From UBA3263 sp964586765 (GTDB taxonomy: Bacteria; Bacteroidota; Bacteroidia; Bacteroidales; Muribaculaceae): a stretch of 64,000 nt of DNA. Location of the stretch: the NCBI GenBank assembly GCA_964586765.1, contig CAZPHN010000002.1, positions 62,001 to 126,000 of the forward strand, written 5' to 3'. Within the stretch, counting starts at the first letter, position 1, and each line of letters starts with the position of its first letter. Below, piece by piece: positions 1-7,962 of the stretch. The notes beneath the pieces were generated by a model. It saw only the letters and a list, made by a program, of their open reading frames with translations, did no database searches and was not told the DNA's origin. A program made the position numbers and the translations under genes.

Positions 1-1088
1 TCGGTCTCGCCCGCGGCAAGGCGGTTGACAAAGTCGGGGCGGCGAAGCAGCGCGCGTCCCATCTGGACGAATTCGAAGCCGGCGTCAAGCACCCGGTCAA
101 TGCCTGCGCGGGTGGAACAGCCGCCAACGTAGACCAACGGGAGTTTCAGCTCCTCGCGGAACTTCTTGGCGTCCTCAAGGAAGTATGTCTCCTCGTAAGG
201 AACCGTCGGAATCATCATCTTGCCACACATTTTCACGCCATATTTGAGCCACCAAGGGTGCATATAGTGAGTCATGGACTTGATGGGCATCGGACCGCGC
301 ATAACGTACATGGGCGCGCGGCTTACGAAGCCGCCGCTGAGCACCAAGGCATCCGCTCCGAGCCGCTCAAGCTCCTTGGCAACTTTGAGTGCCTCAGGTA
401 TCTCCATGCCCCCCTTGAAGCCGTCGCGCATATTGGTCTTGACCAATACGCCAACCTCACCATTGGCAGCCTTCATCACCTCTTCCATACACATCTGCAT
501 GAATTTCATGCGGTTCTCTAGCGAGCCGCCGAATTCGTCGCGACGGTGGTTGGTGTAGGGAGATAGGAATTGCGAGATAAGGTAGCCATGACCTGCATGG
601 ATTTCCACGCAGTCAAAGCCGGCATCCTTGGCGGTGCGGACAGCGTCGCCAAACGCGCGTGCCATCGGGGCGAGCTCATCGCGACGCATTCCGCGCACGG
701 GGGTAGGCGAATAAAGGTTGAAGCCGGTCGATGCGCCTAAGGGAGTCTCGCCGGCGGTGTTCTTATGGCTCATGTTGCCGCAGTGACCCAATTGGACAGA
801 GGCTTTGGCTCCGGCGCGGTGAATATCGTCAGTGATGTCGCGCAGGGCGGGAACGATTTCAGGACGCATCCAGAGCTGCGACTTGAATGAGAGACCGTTC
901 CGGGTCACTGATGCGTATGCCAAGGTGGTCATGCCGACTCCGCCTTCAGCTACCGACACATGATAGTCGCGAAGCATCTGCGAGGGATTATTGTCCGTTG
1001 CCATGCCCTCGAACGCTGCCGAGCGGATAGTCCTGTTTCTCAATTCTACCGGTCCGATTTTAGCCGGCGTAAAAAGCAAATCAGCCAT
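1..1088 (-). CDS. NADH:flavin oxidoreductase, old yellow enzyme family (3' end outside window)
   Basis: Translated from the ATG at 1088 it begins MADLLFTPAKIGPVELRNR, the usual start of FMN-dependent old-yellow-enzyme oxidoreductases (TIM barrel). Further on it carries SVQLGHCG and FDAVEIHAGHGYLISQFLSP. The HxxH (HAGH) pair in the second stretch is the substrate- and flavin-binding site of the family, and a segment near YVGGCSTR matches the phosphate-binding end. The family reduces activated alkenes or related substrates with NAD(P)H in the cytoplasm; the physiological substrate cannot be told. The reading frame is open to the window edge, so roughly 363 codons are visible and the C-terminus is missing. 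No iron-sulfur extension can be judged from what is present. Confidence 0.85.
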   Translation of the reverse strand, partial: MADLLFTPAKIGPVELRNRTIRSAAFEGMATDNNPSQMLRDYHVSVAEGGVGMTTLAYASVTRNGLSFKSQLWMRPEIVPALRDITDDIHRAGAKASVQLGHCGNMSHKNTAGETPLGASTGFNLYSPTPVRGMRRDELAPMARAFGDAVRTAKDAGFDCVEIHAGHGYLISQFLSPYTNHRRDEFGGSLENRMKFMQMCMEEVMKAANGEVGVLVKTNMRDGFKGGMEIPEALKVAKELERLGADALVLSGGFVSRAPMYVMRGPMPIKSMTHYMHPWWLKYGVKMCGKMMIPTVPYEETYFLEDAKKFREELKLPLVYVGGCSTRAGIDRVLDAGFEFVQMGRALLRRPDFVNRLAAGET

Positions 1089-1111
1089 AATGAGTGATGG
1101 TGTTATAATCT

Positions 1112-1152
1112 AAAAAAGGTTGCGCCGGTTCTCAGCGAGAGTGGGCGCAACC
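1112..1152 (-). terminator. Intrinsic terminator after the TPR gene
   Basis: The stem GGTTGCGCC/GGCGCAACC (1118-1126 with 1144-1152) is followed on the minus strand by six U residues (A run at 1112-1117). It lies about 30 bases past the stop of the gene at 1181, so it should end that transcript before the oxidoreductase gene. Confidence 0.8.
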
Positions 1153-1180
1153 TCTTGAAAATAAGTTTGAGTCTGTTTTT

Positions 1181-1840
1181 TTATTTGGCGAGCGATTCGC
1201 ACTGGAGGCGGCGACCTTCGGCATTGACGGTCGAGGCAAACTGGGGATAGTCGGTCTCGATGGTCTTGTAAACCTTTGCGGCGTCATTCCATTTCTCCTG
1301 AGCCATCAGCACGACTGCTTTTTTGTTGAGCAGGTAGGGAACGAGCTGAGGATTCTTGTCGGCGCGGCTGATTGCCTTGTCGTAAGCCTTGATGGCGTCA
1401 TCATATTTGTCGAGGTTTACCAAGCAGTCACCCTTGAGTGCGAGCGAGGTAGCTCCGATAATGTTGTCGGTGGGCTTGTAAGCGTTTACAGCCTTGAGAG
1501 CCTCTTCATATTTGCCCTGACGGTAAAGGATGATGGCGGCGTTGAGGTTGGCGCGGTTGCCTGCGGCAAAGCCGTGGTCGTTGGCAACCTGCTGATATGC
1601 TGCAAGAGCCAGCGAGTCGTTATTCTCAAAAAGAGCGATGCGGTCGGCGTTGCCTATTGCGGTATTACCCTTCTCAACGGCGGGTTGACGGTATCCGAAG
1701 ATATAGGCGATGGTGCCTATAACTACAAAGGCGATAGCGATTGACGCCCACATCATGATGGAACGTACTTTCTTGTCGTTTTTAACCGTGCTGTTGTCAG
1801 CGGGGAGAATCGGTTCTTTAATGTCTACGTTTGAAGCCAT
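1181..1840 (-). CDS. Tetratricopeptide-repeat membrane protein
   Basis: A 219-residue protein with one transmembrane segment at about residues 29-50 (MMWASIAIAFVVIGTIAYIF) and then TPR-like helical pairs, for example the stretches around YRQGKYEEALKAV and LDKYDDAIKAYDKAI. It is probably anchored in the inner membrane with the TPR domain on the outer side. The layout resembles YfgM-like/TPR_21 proteins, which take part in envelope protein quality control, but identity with YfgM is only suggestive. It has its own promoter (1881-1912) and terminator (1112-1152), so it is likely monocistronic. Confidence 0.75.
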   Translation of the reverse strand: MASNVDIKEPILPADNSTVKNDKKVRSIMMWASIAIAFVVIGTIAYIFGYRQPAVEKGNTAIGNADRIALFENNDSLALAAYQQVANDHGFAAGNRANLNAAIILYRQGKYEEALKAVNAYKPTDNIIGATSLALKGDCLVNLDKYDDAIKAYDKAISRADKNPQLVPYLLNKKAVVLMAQEKWNDAAKVYKTIETDYPQFASTVNAEGRRLQCESLAK

Positions 1841-1880
1841 TTTATTGGGATTGTTATGTTTCTTTTTTGATTTCTTCGCG

Positions 1881-1912
1881 CAAAGTTACGCAATTTCCGC
1901 TCAATGCGCAAA
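1881..1912 (-). promoter_or_regulatory. Bacteroidota-type promoter for the TPR gene
   Basis: On the minus strand TTTG (1912-1909) is followed after exactly 20 bases by TAACTTTG (1888-1881), the -33/-7 pair used by the Bacteroidota primary sigma factor. Transcription would start near 1874, about 35 bases before the ATG at 1840. Confidence 0.7.
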
Positions 1913-1942
1913 TTTTTCTGCATTTTCCCTCAAATTTGGGGG

Positions 1943-2905
1943 TTAGAAGTTGTAGCCACAGGCGGTCACGGTCTCCTTGTCGGCGGCAACAGTCGCTCCG
2001 AGGGTGGTCAGCAGATCGCCGACAACGGCTCCGTTGATGCCTATGTGCAGGCATTCTTCCTTGGCTTTGTCGCTGAGGCGCGCTCTGCCGCCGGCGAAGC
2101 GCAGGGTGGTTCGCGGGTGGATGAACCGGAACAGGGCAACGGTATCTATGATTTCATCTTCGCTGATTAGCGGAGTGCCCTCAAGCGGAGTGCCCGGAAT
2201 AGGGCTGAGAATATTGATGGGTATTGAATGAGGGTCAATCCGGCGCAGCTCTAAAGCCAGCTCGGCGCGCTGAGCCATGGTCTCGCCCATGCCGATGATG
2301 CCGCCGCTGCAAACTTCAAGCCCTATGCTTTTTGCGGCAAGTATGGTCTGGATTTTGTCCTCGATGGAGTGGGTGGTACATAGTGACGAAAAATGGCTTG
2401 GCGCGGCTTCAAGGTTGCAGTGATAGCGGGTAACGCCGCTCTCTTTGAGCATTTTCAGCTCGTCGAGGTTCAGCAGTCCCATTGATGCGCAGAGGTGCAG
2501 ACCGCCCTCGGCTGCCATCTCTTTATAGTAAGTGCAGGCGCGGCGAAGCTCTTCGCCCTGCATTTTCCGTCCGCTTGTTACCATTGAGAATCGCTTGACG
2601 CCGGCGCGGCGGTTCATGTCGGCAACGTGGAGACACTCCTCGCGTGAAATCAGCGGGTAGACATCGCAGTGGGTATGGAAATGTGCGGACTGGGCACACC
2701 ATTTGCAGTTTTCGGAGCATTTGCCCGAGCGGGCATTGACAATTGAACATGAATCGAACTCGCGCGAACATAGTTTTTCTGTCAGTTCGCGCGCAGCAGC
2801 GCGCAGTTCGGTGCTGTAGGCAGGGAGCATGCCGGCAAGTTCCATAGCCTCGGCGGCTGTGATGTTACCACCGGCAAGAATCTTGTTTTTCAGTTTCTGA
2901 ATCAT
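1943..2905 (-). CDS. bioB: Biotin synthase
   Basis: Radical SAM enzyme that inserts sulfur into dethiobiotin, the last step of biotin synthesis. The SAM-cluster motif is GKCSENCKWCAQS (C-x3-C-x2-C), followed by RFSMVTSGRK, CSGGIIGMGET and INILSPIPGTPLEG, all hallmark BioB segments. The conserved Arg in LRFAGGRARL fits the [2Fe-2S] ligand region. I place the start at Met 2905 (MIQKLKNKIL), because the upstream in-frame extension to 2953 reads through a TACCTTTG promoter element (2933-2940) and has no family similarity. That gives 320 residues, typical for BioB. No other bio genes are adjacent. Confidence 0.93.
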   Translation of the reverse strand: MIQKLKNKILAGGNITAAEAMELAGMLPAYSTELRAAARELTEKLCSREFDSCSIVNARSGKCSENCKWCAQSAHFHTHCDVYPLISREECLHVADMNRRAGVKRFSMVTSGRKMQGEELRRACTYYKEMAAEGGLHLCASMGLLNLDELKMLKESGVTRYHCNLEAAPSHFSSLCTTHSIEDKIQTILAAKSIGLEVCSGGIIGMGETMAQRAELALELRRIDPHSIPINILSPIPGTPLEGTPLISEDEIIDTVALFRFIHPRTTLRFAGGRARLSDKAKEECLHIGINGAVVGDLLTTLGATVAADKETVTACGYNF

Positions 2906-3076
2906 ATTTGCAAAGACATAAAAATTCCACGGCAAAGGTATGAAAAAATCCACAAATAGCTGCTAAAATTAGGAAAAGTGTAGCTTTTCTAACGCTACGG
3001 GGACCGCGGATGAAGAGATAATTATCTGACCTGACGGGGTATTTTCCTTTTTTAAGGTTTTTTTCTTTTATTTGGC

Positions 3077-3107
3077 TTGCACAATCTTGAAATTTGCACT
3101 ACCTTTG
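3077..3107 (+). promoter_or_regulatory. Promoter of pckA
   Basis: TTG (3077-3079) and TACCTTTG (3100-3107) are spaced by 20 bases, matching the Bacteroidota -33/-7 consensus. The predicted start of transcription lies near 3114, leaving a leader of about 58 bases before the pckA ATG. Confidence 0.7.
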
Positions 3108-3171
3108 TAGGCGATAAACAAGGTAAAATTCATTTAAACTCAACATAATTCAAGTTAATAAGTTACACACT

Positions 3172-4773
3172 ATGAGCAAGATTGATTTGACTCAGTATGG
3201 AATTACCGGAACTCCGGAAATTATCCACAACCCCTCTTGGGATCAGCTCTTCATCGACGAGACCAAGCCCGAACTCACCGGCTATGAAAAAGGTCAGGAA
3301 ACTGAACTCGGTGCGGTTAACGTAATGACCGGTATCTATACCGGACGTTCTCCCAAGGACAAGTTCTTCGTAATGGACGACATCTCTAAGGACACCATCT
3401 GGTGGACCTCTGAGGAGTATAAGAACGACAATAAGCCCATCACTCCCGCAACTTGGAACGCCCTGAAGGAAATCGCCGACAAGGAGCTCTCAAACAAGCC
3501 CCTCTACGTTGTTGACGCTTTCTGCGGCACCAACAAGGACACCCGTCTGGCTGTTCGCTTCATCGTTGAAGTTGCTTGGCAGGCCCACTTCGTTACCAAC
3601 ATGTTCATCCGTCCCACCAAGGAAGAGCTTGACAACTTCAAGCCTGACTTCGTAGTTCTCAACGCTTCTAAGGCTAAGGTTGAAAACTGGAAGGAACTCG
3701 GTATCAACTCTGAAACCTGTGTTGCCTTCAACCTTACCGAACGTATGCAGGTTATCATCAACACATGGTATGGCGGCGAAATGAAGAAGGGTATGTTCTC
3801 AATCATGAACTACTACCTCCCCCTCAAGGGCATGGCTTCAATGCACTGCTCAGCCAACACCGACATGAACCGCGAGAACACCGCTATCTTCTTCGGTCTC
3901 AGCGGCACCGGTAAGACCACCCTCTCGACCGACCCGAAGCGTCTGCTCATCGGTGACGACGAACACGGCTGGGACGACAACGGCGTCTTCAACTTCGAAG
4001 GCGGCTGCTATGCTAAGGTTATCAACCTCGACAAGGAGTCTGAGCCCGACATCTACAACGCTATCACCCGCGACGCCCTCTTAGAAAACGTCACCGTTGA
4101 CGCCGAAGGCAAGATCGACTTCGCCGACAAGAGCGTGACCGAAAACACCCGCGTTTCTTACCCCATCGACCACATCAAGAACATCTGCAAGCCCTCTGCC
4201 GGTCCTGCTGCCAAGAACGTAATCTTCCTCTCTGCCGACGCTTACGGCGTACTGCCCCCCGTTTCTATCCTGACCCCGGAGCAGACCAAGTATTACTTCC
4301 TCAGCGGCTACACCTCTAAGCTCGCAGGTACCGAACGCGGCATTACCGAACCTACTCCCACCTTCTCAGCCTGCTTCGGCGCAGCCTTCCTCAGCCTGCA
4401 TCCCACCAAGTATGCTGAAGAACTCGTTAAGAAGATGGAAAAGAGCGGTGCTAAGGCTTACCTCGTAAACACCGGCTGGAATGGCACCGGCAAGCGTATC
4501 TCAATCCGCGACACCCGCGGCATTATCGACGCTATCCTCGACGGCGCAATCCTCACCGCTCCCACCAAGCAGATTCCCGTATTCGGCTTCACCGTTCCCA
4601 CCGAGCTCCCCGGCGTAGACCCCAAGATTCTCGACCCGCGTGACACCTACGCTGATCCCGAAGAATGGAAGAAGCGCGCCACCATGCTCGCCGAGAAGTT
4701 CATCAACAACTTCAAGAAATTCGAAAACAACCCCGCCGGCAAGGCTCTCGTAGCTGCCGGTCCCGTCCTCTAA
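3172..4773 (+). CDS. pckA: Phosphoenolpyruvate carboxykinase (ATP)
   Basis: A 533-residue enzyme of normal length for ATP-dependent PEPCK. It interconverts oxaloacetate plus ATP with PEP, CO2 and ADP. In gut Bacteroidales it probably runs in the CO2-fixing direction, feeding the fumarate/succinate route. The kinase P-loop is visible as GLSGTGKTTLS, followed by the DDEHGWDD metal site; GIYTGRSPKDKF near the N-terminus is the substrate-binding region. Codon use is strongly biased towards C-ending codons (AAC, GAC, ACC, CTC), which fits high expression. A consensus promoter precedes the gene and a strong terminator follows it, so it is monocistronic. Confidence 0.97.
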   Translation: MSKIDLTQYGITGTPEIIHNPSWDQLFIDETKPELTGYEKGQETELGAVNVMTGIYTGRSPKDKFFVMDDISKDTIWWTSEEYKNDNKPITPATWNALKEIADKELSNKPLYVVDAFCGTNKDTRLAVRFIVEVAWQAHFVTNMFIRPTKEELDNFKPDFVVLNASKAKVENWKELGINSETCVAFNLTERMQVIINTWYGGEMKKGMFSIMNYYLPLKGMASMHCSANTDMNRENTAIFFGLSGTGKTTLSTDPKRLLIGDDEHGWDDNGVFNFEGGCYAKVINLDKESEPDIYNAITRDALLENVTVDAEGKIDFADKSVTENTRVSYPIDHIKNICKPSAGPAAKNVIFLSADAYGVLPPVSILTPEQTKYYFLSGYTSKLAGTERGITEPTPTFSACFGAAFLSLHPTKYAEELVKKMEKSGAKAYLVNTGWNGTGKRISIRDTRGIIDAILDGAILTAPTKQIPVFGFTVPTELPGVDPKILDPRDTYADPEEWKKRATMLAEKFINNFKKFENNPAGKALVAAGPVL

Positions 4774-4798
4774 TCCCCATTAGAGAACTCATTCCCAT

Positions 4799-4839
4799 AA
4801 AAAAGGAACTGTCTAACAAGTTTAGACAGTTCCTTTTTT
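4799..4839 (+). terminator. Strong, near-symmetrical terminator after pckA
   Basis: Twelve paired bases (GGAACTGTCTAA with TTAGACAGTTCC) enclose the loop CAAGT, flanked by A6 on the left and T6 on the right. It could therefore work on both strands. A half copy of the stem plus loop (ACTTGTTAGACAG) recurs at about 4885-4897, and a related terminator follows the tRNA at 63.9 kb. Confidence 0.9.
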
Positions 4840-5114
4840 ATGGAGGGTGGACATGGTTGCTTGGGGGCGGCATGCTTCAATTTAAACTTGTTAGACAGCC
4901 TCTTTTTGCATTTACTTACATGATTCCAGTAATCCATCAAGGAAGTACCCAATAAAGTGCCCAATAAATCAGAATTGGCAGTACTTCAATTACTCAAGCA
5001 GAAACAGACAAAAATCGAGGGGCAATTAACATCTTTTAATCTTGGTGTGAGAAAAAATAGCCCGTCCTCATCATAACTTTGCAGTCAAAGACAACCCCAA
5101 TTCCCCTATAAAAA
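4840..5114. other. Intergenic region between pckA and the accessory island
   Basis: No convincing gene is present. It contains the half terminator repeat near 4885-4903 and then AT-rich sequence. TAACTTTG at 5074-5081 is a plausible -7 element for the small ORF at 5115, but there is no TTG at the right distance upstream. Confidence 0.4.
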
Positions 5115-5192
5115 ATGTCAACACTCATAATGATAATATGCTTCATCGCATGGCTCGGACAAGCCCTCAAAGACGGCGCAAACATCAAATAA
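5115..5192 (+). CDS. Possible 25-residue membrane peptide
   Basis: A small ORF reads MSTLIMIICFIAWLGQALKD followed by GANIK and a stop. It has one hydrophobic helix followed by a short charged tail. A TAACTTTG element lies 34 bases upstream of its ATG. The last codons, encoding GQALKDGANIK and the stop, occur again at about 5588-5622 with only a few base changes, as if the 3' end of this ORF had been duplicated around the DinD remnant. No family is recognised. It may be a real small membrane peptide or the tail of a lost gene; translation is unproven. Confidence 0.35.
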   Translation: MSTLIMIICFIAWLGQALKDGANIK

Positions 5193-5247
5193 CCCATTTT
5201 TCCCCATTATTAAAAAGAATTTGAGGCAAAATTGAAAGATTAAAAAG

Positions 5248-5559
5248 ATGCATACCGTAGCCAACAACATACGCCAAAGACGTTCACTCCGCAAATCGCT
5301 TGCCGACTCTCTTTCCTCTTTAGCAATCAAGGCAAAAGACTTTGCCGCGGAAATGACCTCCGTAAATGTTCAGCAAAAAGACCTCCATGGACAGCTTAAT
5401 ATTGAGCGTGAACACGTCGACAACAACTCTGCGGTCCGCAGTATGCTTCTCGACCGTGGCATTCGACCTGAGACCCTCCCGCCTGCTGAGAATATAAAGA
5501 AAGTGGAACGCAGCCTCAAAGCCGATGAAAAGAAAATTCTCCCCCAAAAGAAAAAATGA
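5248..5559 (+). pseudogene. DinD-like protein, C-terminal remnant
   Basis: The 103 residues match the C-terminal part of the DNA-damage-inducible protein D family: KSLADSLSSLAIKAKDFAAE, then EHVDNNSAVRSMLLDRGI, then PETLPPAENIKKVER, ending in a lysine-rich tail. Full DinD proteins are near 270-290 residues and have an N-terminal domain that is absent here. The sequence upstream of 5248 has no matching frame. It is therefore a truncated copy rather than a working gene. It sits just before the restriction-modification genes and is flanked by the ALKDGANIK duplication, both signs of past rearrangement. Confidence 0.65.
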
Positions 5560-5587
5560 TTTTCCGCTCGAAGCTTGCTAGGTTCGG

Positions 5588-5622
5588 ACAAGCACTGAAA
5601 GACGGCGCAAACATCAAATAAC
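5588..5622 (+). repeat. Second copy of the small-ORF 3' end
   Basis: This stretch repeats 5156-5192 almost exactly, including the stop codon. The sequence before it (LARF) differs and no ATG is in frame nearby. It is a decayed duplicate, not a gene. Confidence 0.6.
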
Positions 5623-5666
5623 ACACTTTTCCGCAACGCCATACCCCTAATTCCGAAAACTTTTGT

Positions 5667-5674
5667 TAACTTTG
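5667..5674 (+). promoter_or_regulatory. Putative -7 element before the 97-aa gene and RM operon
   Basis: TAACTTTG matches the Bacteroidota -7 consensus. No good -33 TTG is found at 19-21 bases upstream, so the assignment rests on this half only. A start near 5681 would make the GTG at 5764 the first usable start codon. Confidence 0.4.
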
Positions 5675-5763
5675 CGAAACAAAAACAACCGCAATCTGAA
5701 AATGACCGCATAAACACAAAGATTATACGGCGTAAGCCGAAAAACTTTGGAAACTTTCGAGTA

Positions 5764-6057
5764 GTGGTTACAGGCTTTGGTCAGCCTTCAGATGCTACAC
5801 AGGAAGTTTTCACTTTTATAAAAATGCGTAAGTCAAAATATCCATCAGGAACTGTGTTTGAAGTTTCGGCAGATAATCCTCAGATGTTTTCTGTTGAAGA
5901 CATTAAGAGATATATCGAATTAGATAATCTTATATGCCTAAGTAAGCAGAAACGAGCCGAGTATATTAGTATTAGACGGTCACTTGCGAAAACAGTTGAT
6001 TGTCCGGATGCACGTGTTGATGTCAAGGGAGAAACCTTAGTCATTACATTGTATTGA
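5764..6057 (+). CDS. Uncharacterised 97-residue protein preceding the Type III RM genes
   Basis: The frame is open well upstream but has no ATG. The GTG at 5764 (VVTGFGQPSDATQ after the start) is the best start, about 80 bases after the TAACTTTG element. The protein is small, soluble and mixed alpha/beta, with a charged middle (IKMRKSKYPSG, EDIKRYIELD). I do not recognise it. It ends 12 bases before mod, so it is probably co-transcribed and could be an accessory or regulatory component of the RM operon, or a truncated gene that happens to lie there. Confidence 0.5.
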   Translation: MVTGFGQPSDATQEVFTFIKMRKSKYPSGTVFEVSADNPQMFSVEDIKRYIELDNLICLSKQKRAEYISIRRSLAKTVDCPDARVDVKGETLVITLY

Positions 6058-6069
6058 TTAAATTTCTAA

Positions 6070-7962
6070 ATGAGGGCGACTGACAAAATAAAACTTGCTG
6101 AGCGCATACACTCTATTGAGGGACTGACCGATGACGAACGGTCGGCTTTACTCGGCTTAGTAAACGAAACTAAGACTTACGGACTTGTATGGGAAGATAA
6201 GCCTGAGGATGTGGAAGAACGTCTGCGCGATGAGCTGCCTGTTCTCGTCGAAGATAAATCTAAGGCTCTCACTGAGGGTGGTGCCGCCGCGCCCAATCAT
6301 ATACTGATTGAGGGCGACAATCTCGAAGCCCTTTCAACCCTTGCTTATACCCACGCCGGAAAGATTGATGTAATCTATATCGACCCACCATACAACACCG
6401 GCAACAAAGACTTTATATACAATGACTCATACGTTGACACTGAGGACGGCTATCGGCACTCAAAATGGCTTTCCTTTATGTCAAAGCGACTCCGCATAGC
6501 CAAGAAACTATTATCTGACCGAGGTGTTATCTTCATCTCCATCGATGATAATGAGCAAGCCAACCTAAAACTCCTTTGTGATGAAATATTCGGAGAAAAG
6601 AATTTTGTATGCTCCTTTATATGGAGAGGCGGCAAACGTAATATGGCAAAATGGGTTTCCACATCCCACGAATATATGTTGCTGTATGCTAAAAATCTTT
6701 CCTATTGTTCAAGTTTAGGTGTAAATTGGTCTGAAACCAAAAGGGGGATAAATGACATATACAAGGTAGTTAGGGAACTTGTAAGAAAATATGGTTCGAA
6801 TTTTGAGGATGCCAGTAAAGGATTAAAGAATTGGTATAAAAATTTAGCAGATGACCATCCTGCTAAAGATCATAGTCACTATTGCTGGATAGACGAAAAA
6901 GGAGTTTATTTTGCTTCTGATATATCTCGAGGAGGAGGTGGTGGTCCAACATGGAGTATAATTAATCCTCACACTGGTGAAGTAGTAAAAACACCATCTC
7001 GAGGTTGGGCATATGCGAATCGTGAACTCCTTGACGAAGATATTAGGAATGGACTTATTCACTTTAATGGCGCAGGGGTACCATGTAAAAAGCGTTATTT
7101 AAAAGATAATGAAACCCAAATACTTGAGACCGTATTTTATAAAGATAGACGAGCAAGTAGTAAGCGTTTACGAGACTTAATGGGAAATGATTCATTCCCG
7201 TTCCCTAAGGATGAAGAAGTCTTAAAGGATAAACTAAAATCATTTTCTTTACCATCATCAATTATCCTCGACTTTTTCGCTGGCTCGGGAACAACGCTAC
7301 ACGCGGTAATGCAATTGAACGCCGAGGATGGGGGACACCGTCAGTGTATTCTCTGTACCAACAACGAGAATGGTATTTGCGAGAATGTTACTTACGAGCG
7401 TAATAAGCGAGTTATCAACGGATATACAAAACCGAATGGCGAACAAGTCGAGGGATTGCACAACAATAATTTACGCTACTATCGCACCGATTTCGTTGGG
7501 CGCAGTCGCTCCACTAAGAATATGCGTCGACTCGTTGCGCTCTCAACCGATATGCTCTGCATAAAGGAAAATCTATATAACGAACAGAAACAGTTTGCCG
7601 GTCTGCCGACCTTCAAAAATATCTATCGCTATTTCGCAGACAAGCAAAAGAGAATGCTCATAATCTATGACGAGCGATATGTAGATGAAATTGTAAAGAT
7701 GATAGCAAAGGTGGAGACCGAAACACCTATCAAGGTATATGTATTTTCGCCGAGTGAAGACCCTTGGGAGGCAAGTTTTGAGCCTGTGATTGATAAGGTG
7801 GAACTTTGCGCTCTGCCTCAGGCAATCTACAATACCTATAAGCGTATATTGCCTAAAAGAAAGAATAAACCAATCAATGAAGCTGAGAAAGATGCTCTCG
7901 ATGCCACAGGCGAAGAAGATGGTCTCAGTGGACTATTTGACGAGAAAGGAGGTGCGATATGA
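6070..7962 (+). CDS. mod: Type III restriction-modification system, DNA adenine methyltransferase (Mod)
   Basis: A 630-residue beta-class N6-adenine methyltransferase. The catalytic DPPY motif (VIYIDPPYNTGN, about residue 105) comes before the SAM-binding motif DFFAGSGTT (about residue 401), the order typical of Type III Mod proteins. Between them, roughly residues 185-385, is the target recognition region. Its DNA (about 6.6-7.25 kb) is visibly more AT-rich than the flanks, as expected for exchanged recognition domains. Mod determines sequence specificity, protects host DNA and forms a complex with Res. Its stop overlaps the Res start in ATGA, so the two are translationally coupled. Confidence 0.93.
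   Translation: MRATDKIKLAERIHSIEGLTDDERSALLGLVNETKTYGLVWEDKPEDVEERLRDELPVLVEDKSKALTEGGAAAPNHILIEGDNLEALSTLAYTHAGKIDVIYIDPPYNTGNKDFIYNDSYVDTEDGYRHSKWLSFMSKRLRIAKKLLSDRGVIFISIDDNEQANLKLLCDEIFGEKNFVCSFIWRGGKRNMAKWVSTSHEYMLLYAKNLSYCSSLGVNWSETKRGINDIYKVVRELVRKYGSNFEDASKGLKNWYKNLADDHPAKDHSHYCWIDEKGVYFASDISRGGGGGPTWSIINPHTGEVVKTPSRGWAYANRELLDEDIRNGLIHFNGAGVPCKKRYLKDNETQILETVFYKDRRASSKRLRDLMGNDSFPFPKDEEVLKDKLKSFSLPSSIILDFFAGSGTTLHAVMQLNAEDGGHRQCILCTNNENGICENVTYERNKRVINGYTKPNGEQVEGLHNNNLRYYRTDFVGRSRSTKNMRRLVALSTDMLCIKENLYNEQKQFAGLPTFKNIYRYFADKQKRMLIIYDERYVDEIVKMIAKVETETPIKVYVFSPSEDPWEASFEPVIDKVELCALPQAIYNTYKRILPKRKNKPINEAEKDALDATGEEDGLSGLFDEKGGAI

Noticed and set aside
2906..2953. Longer biotin synthase start
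   Set aside because: The added 16 residues overlap a TACCTTTG promoter element and are absent from the family.
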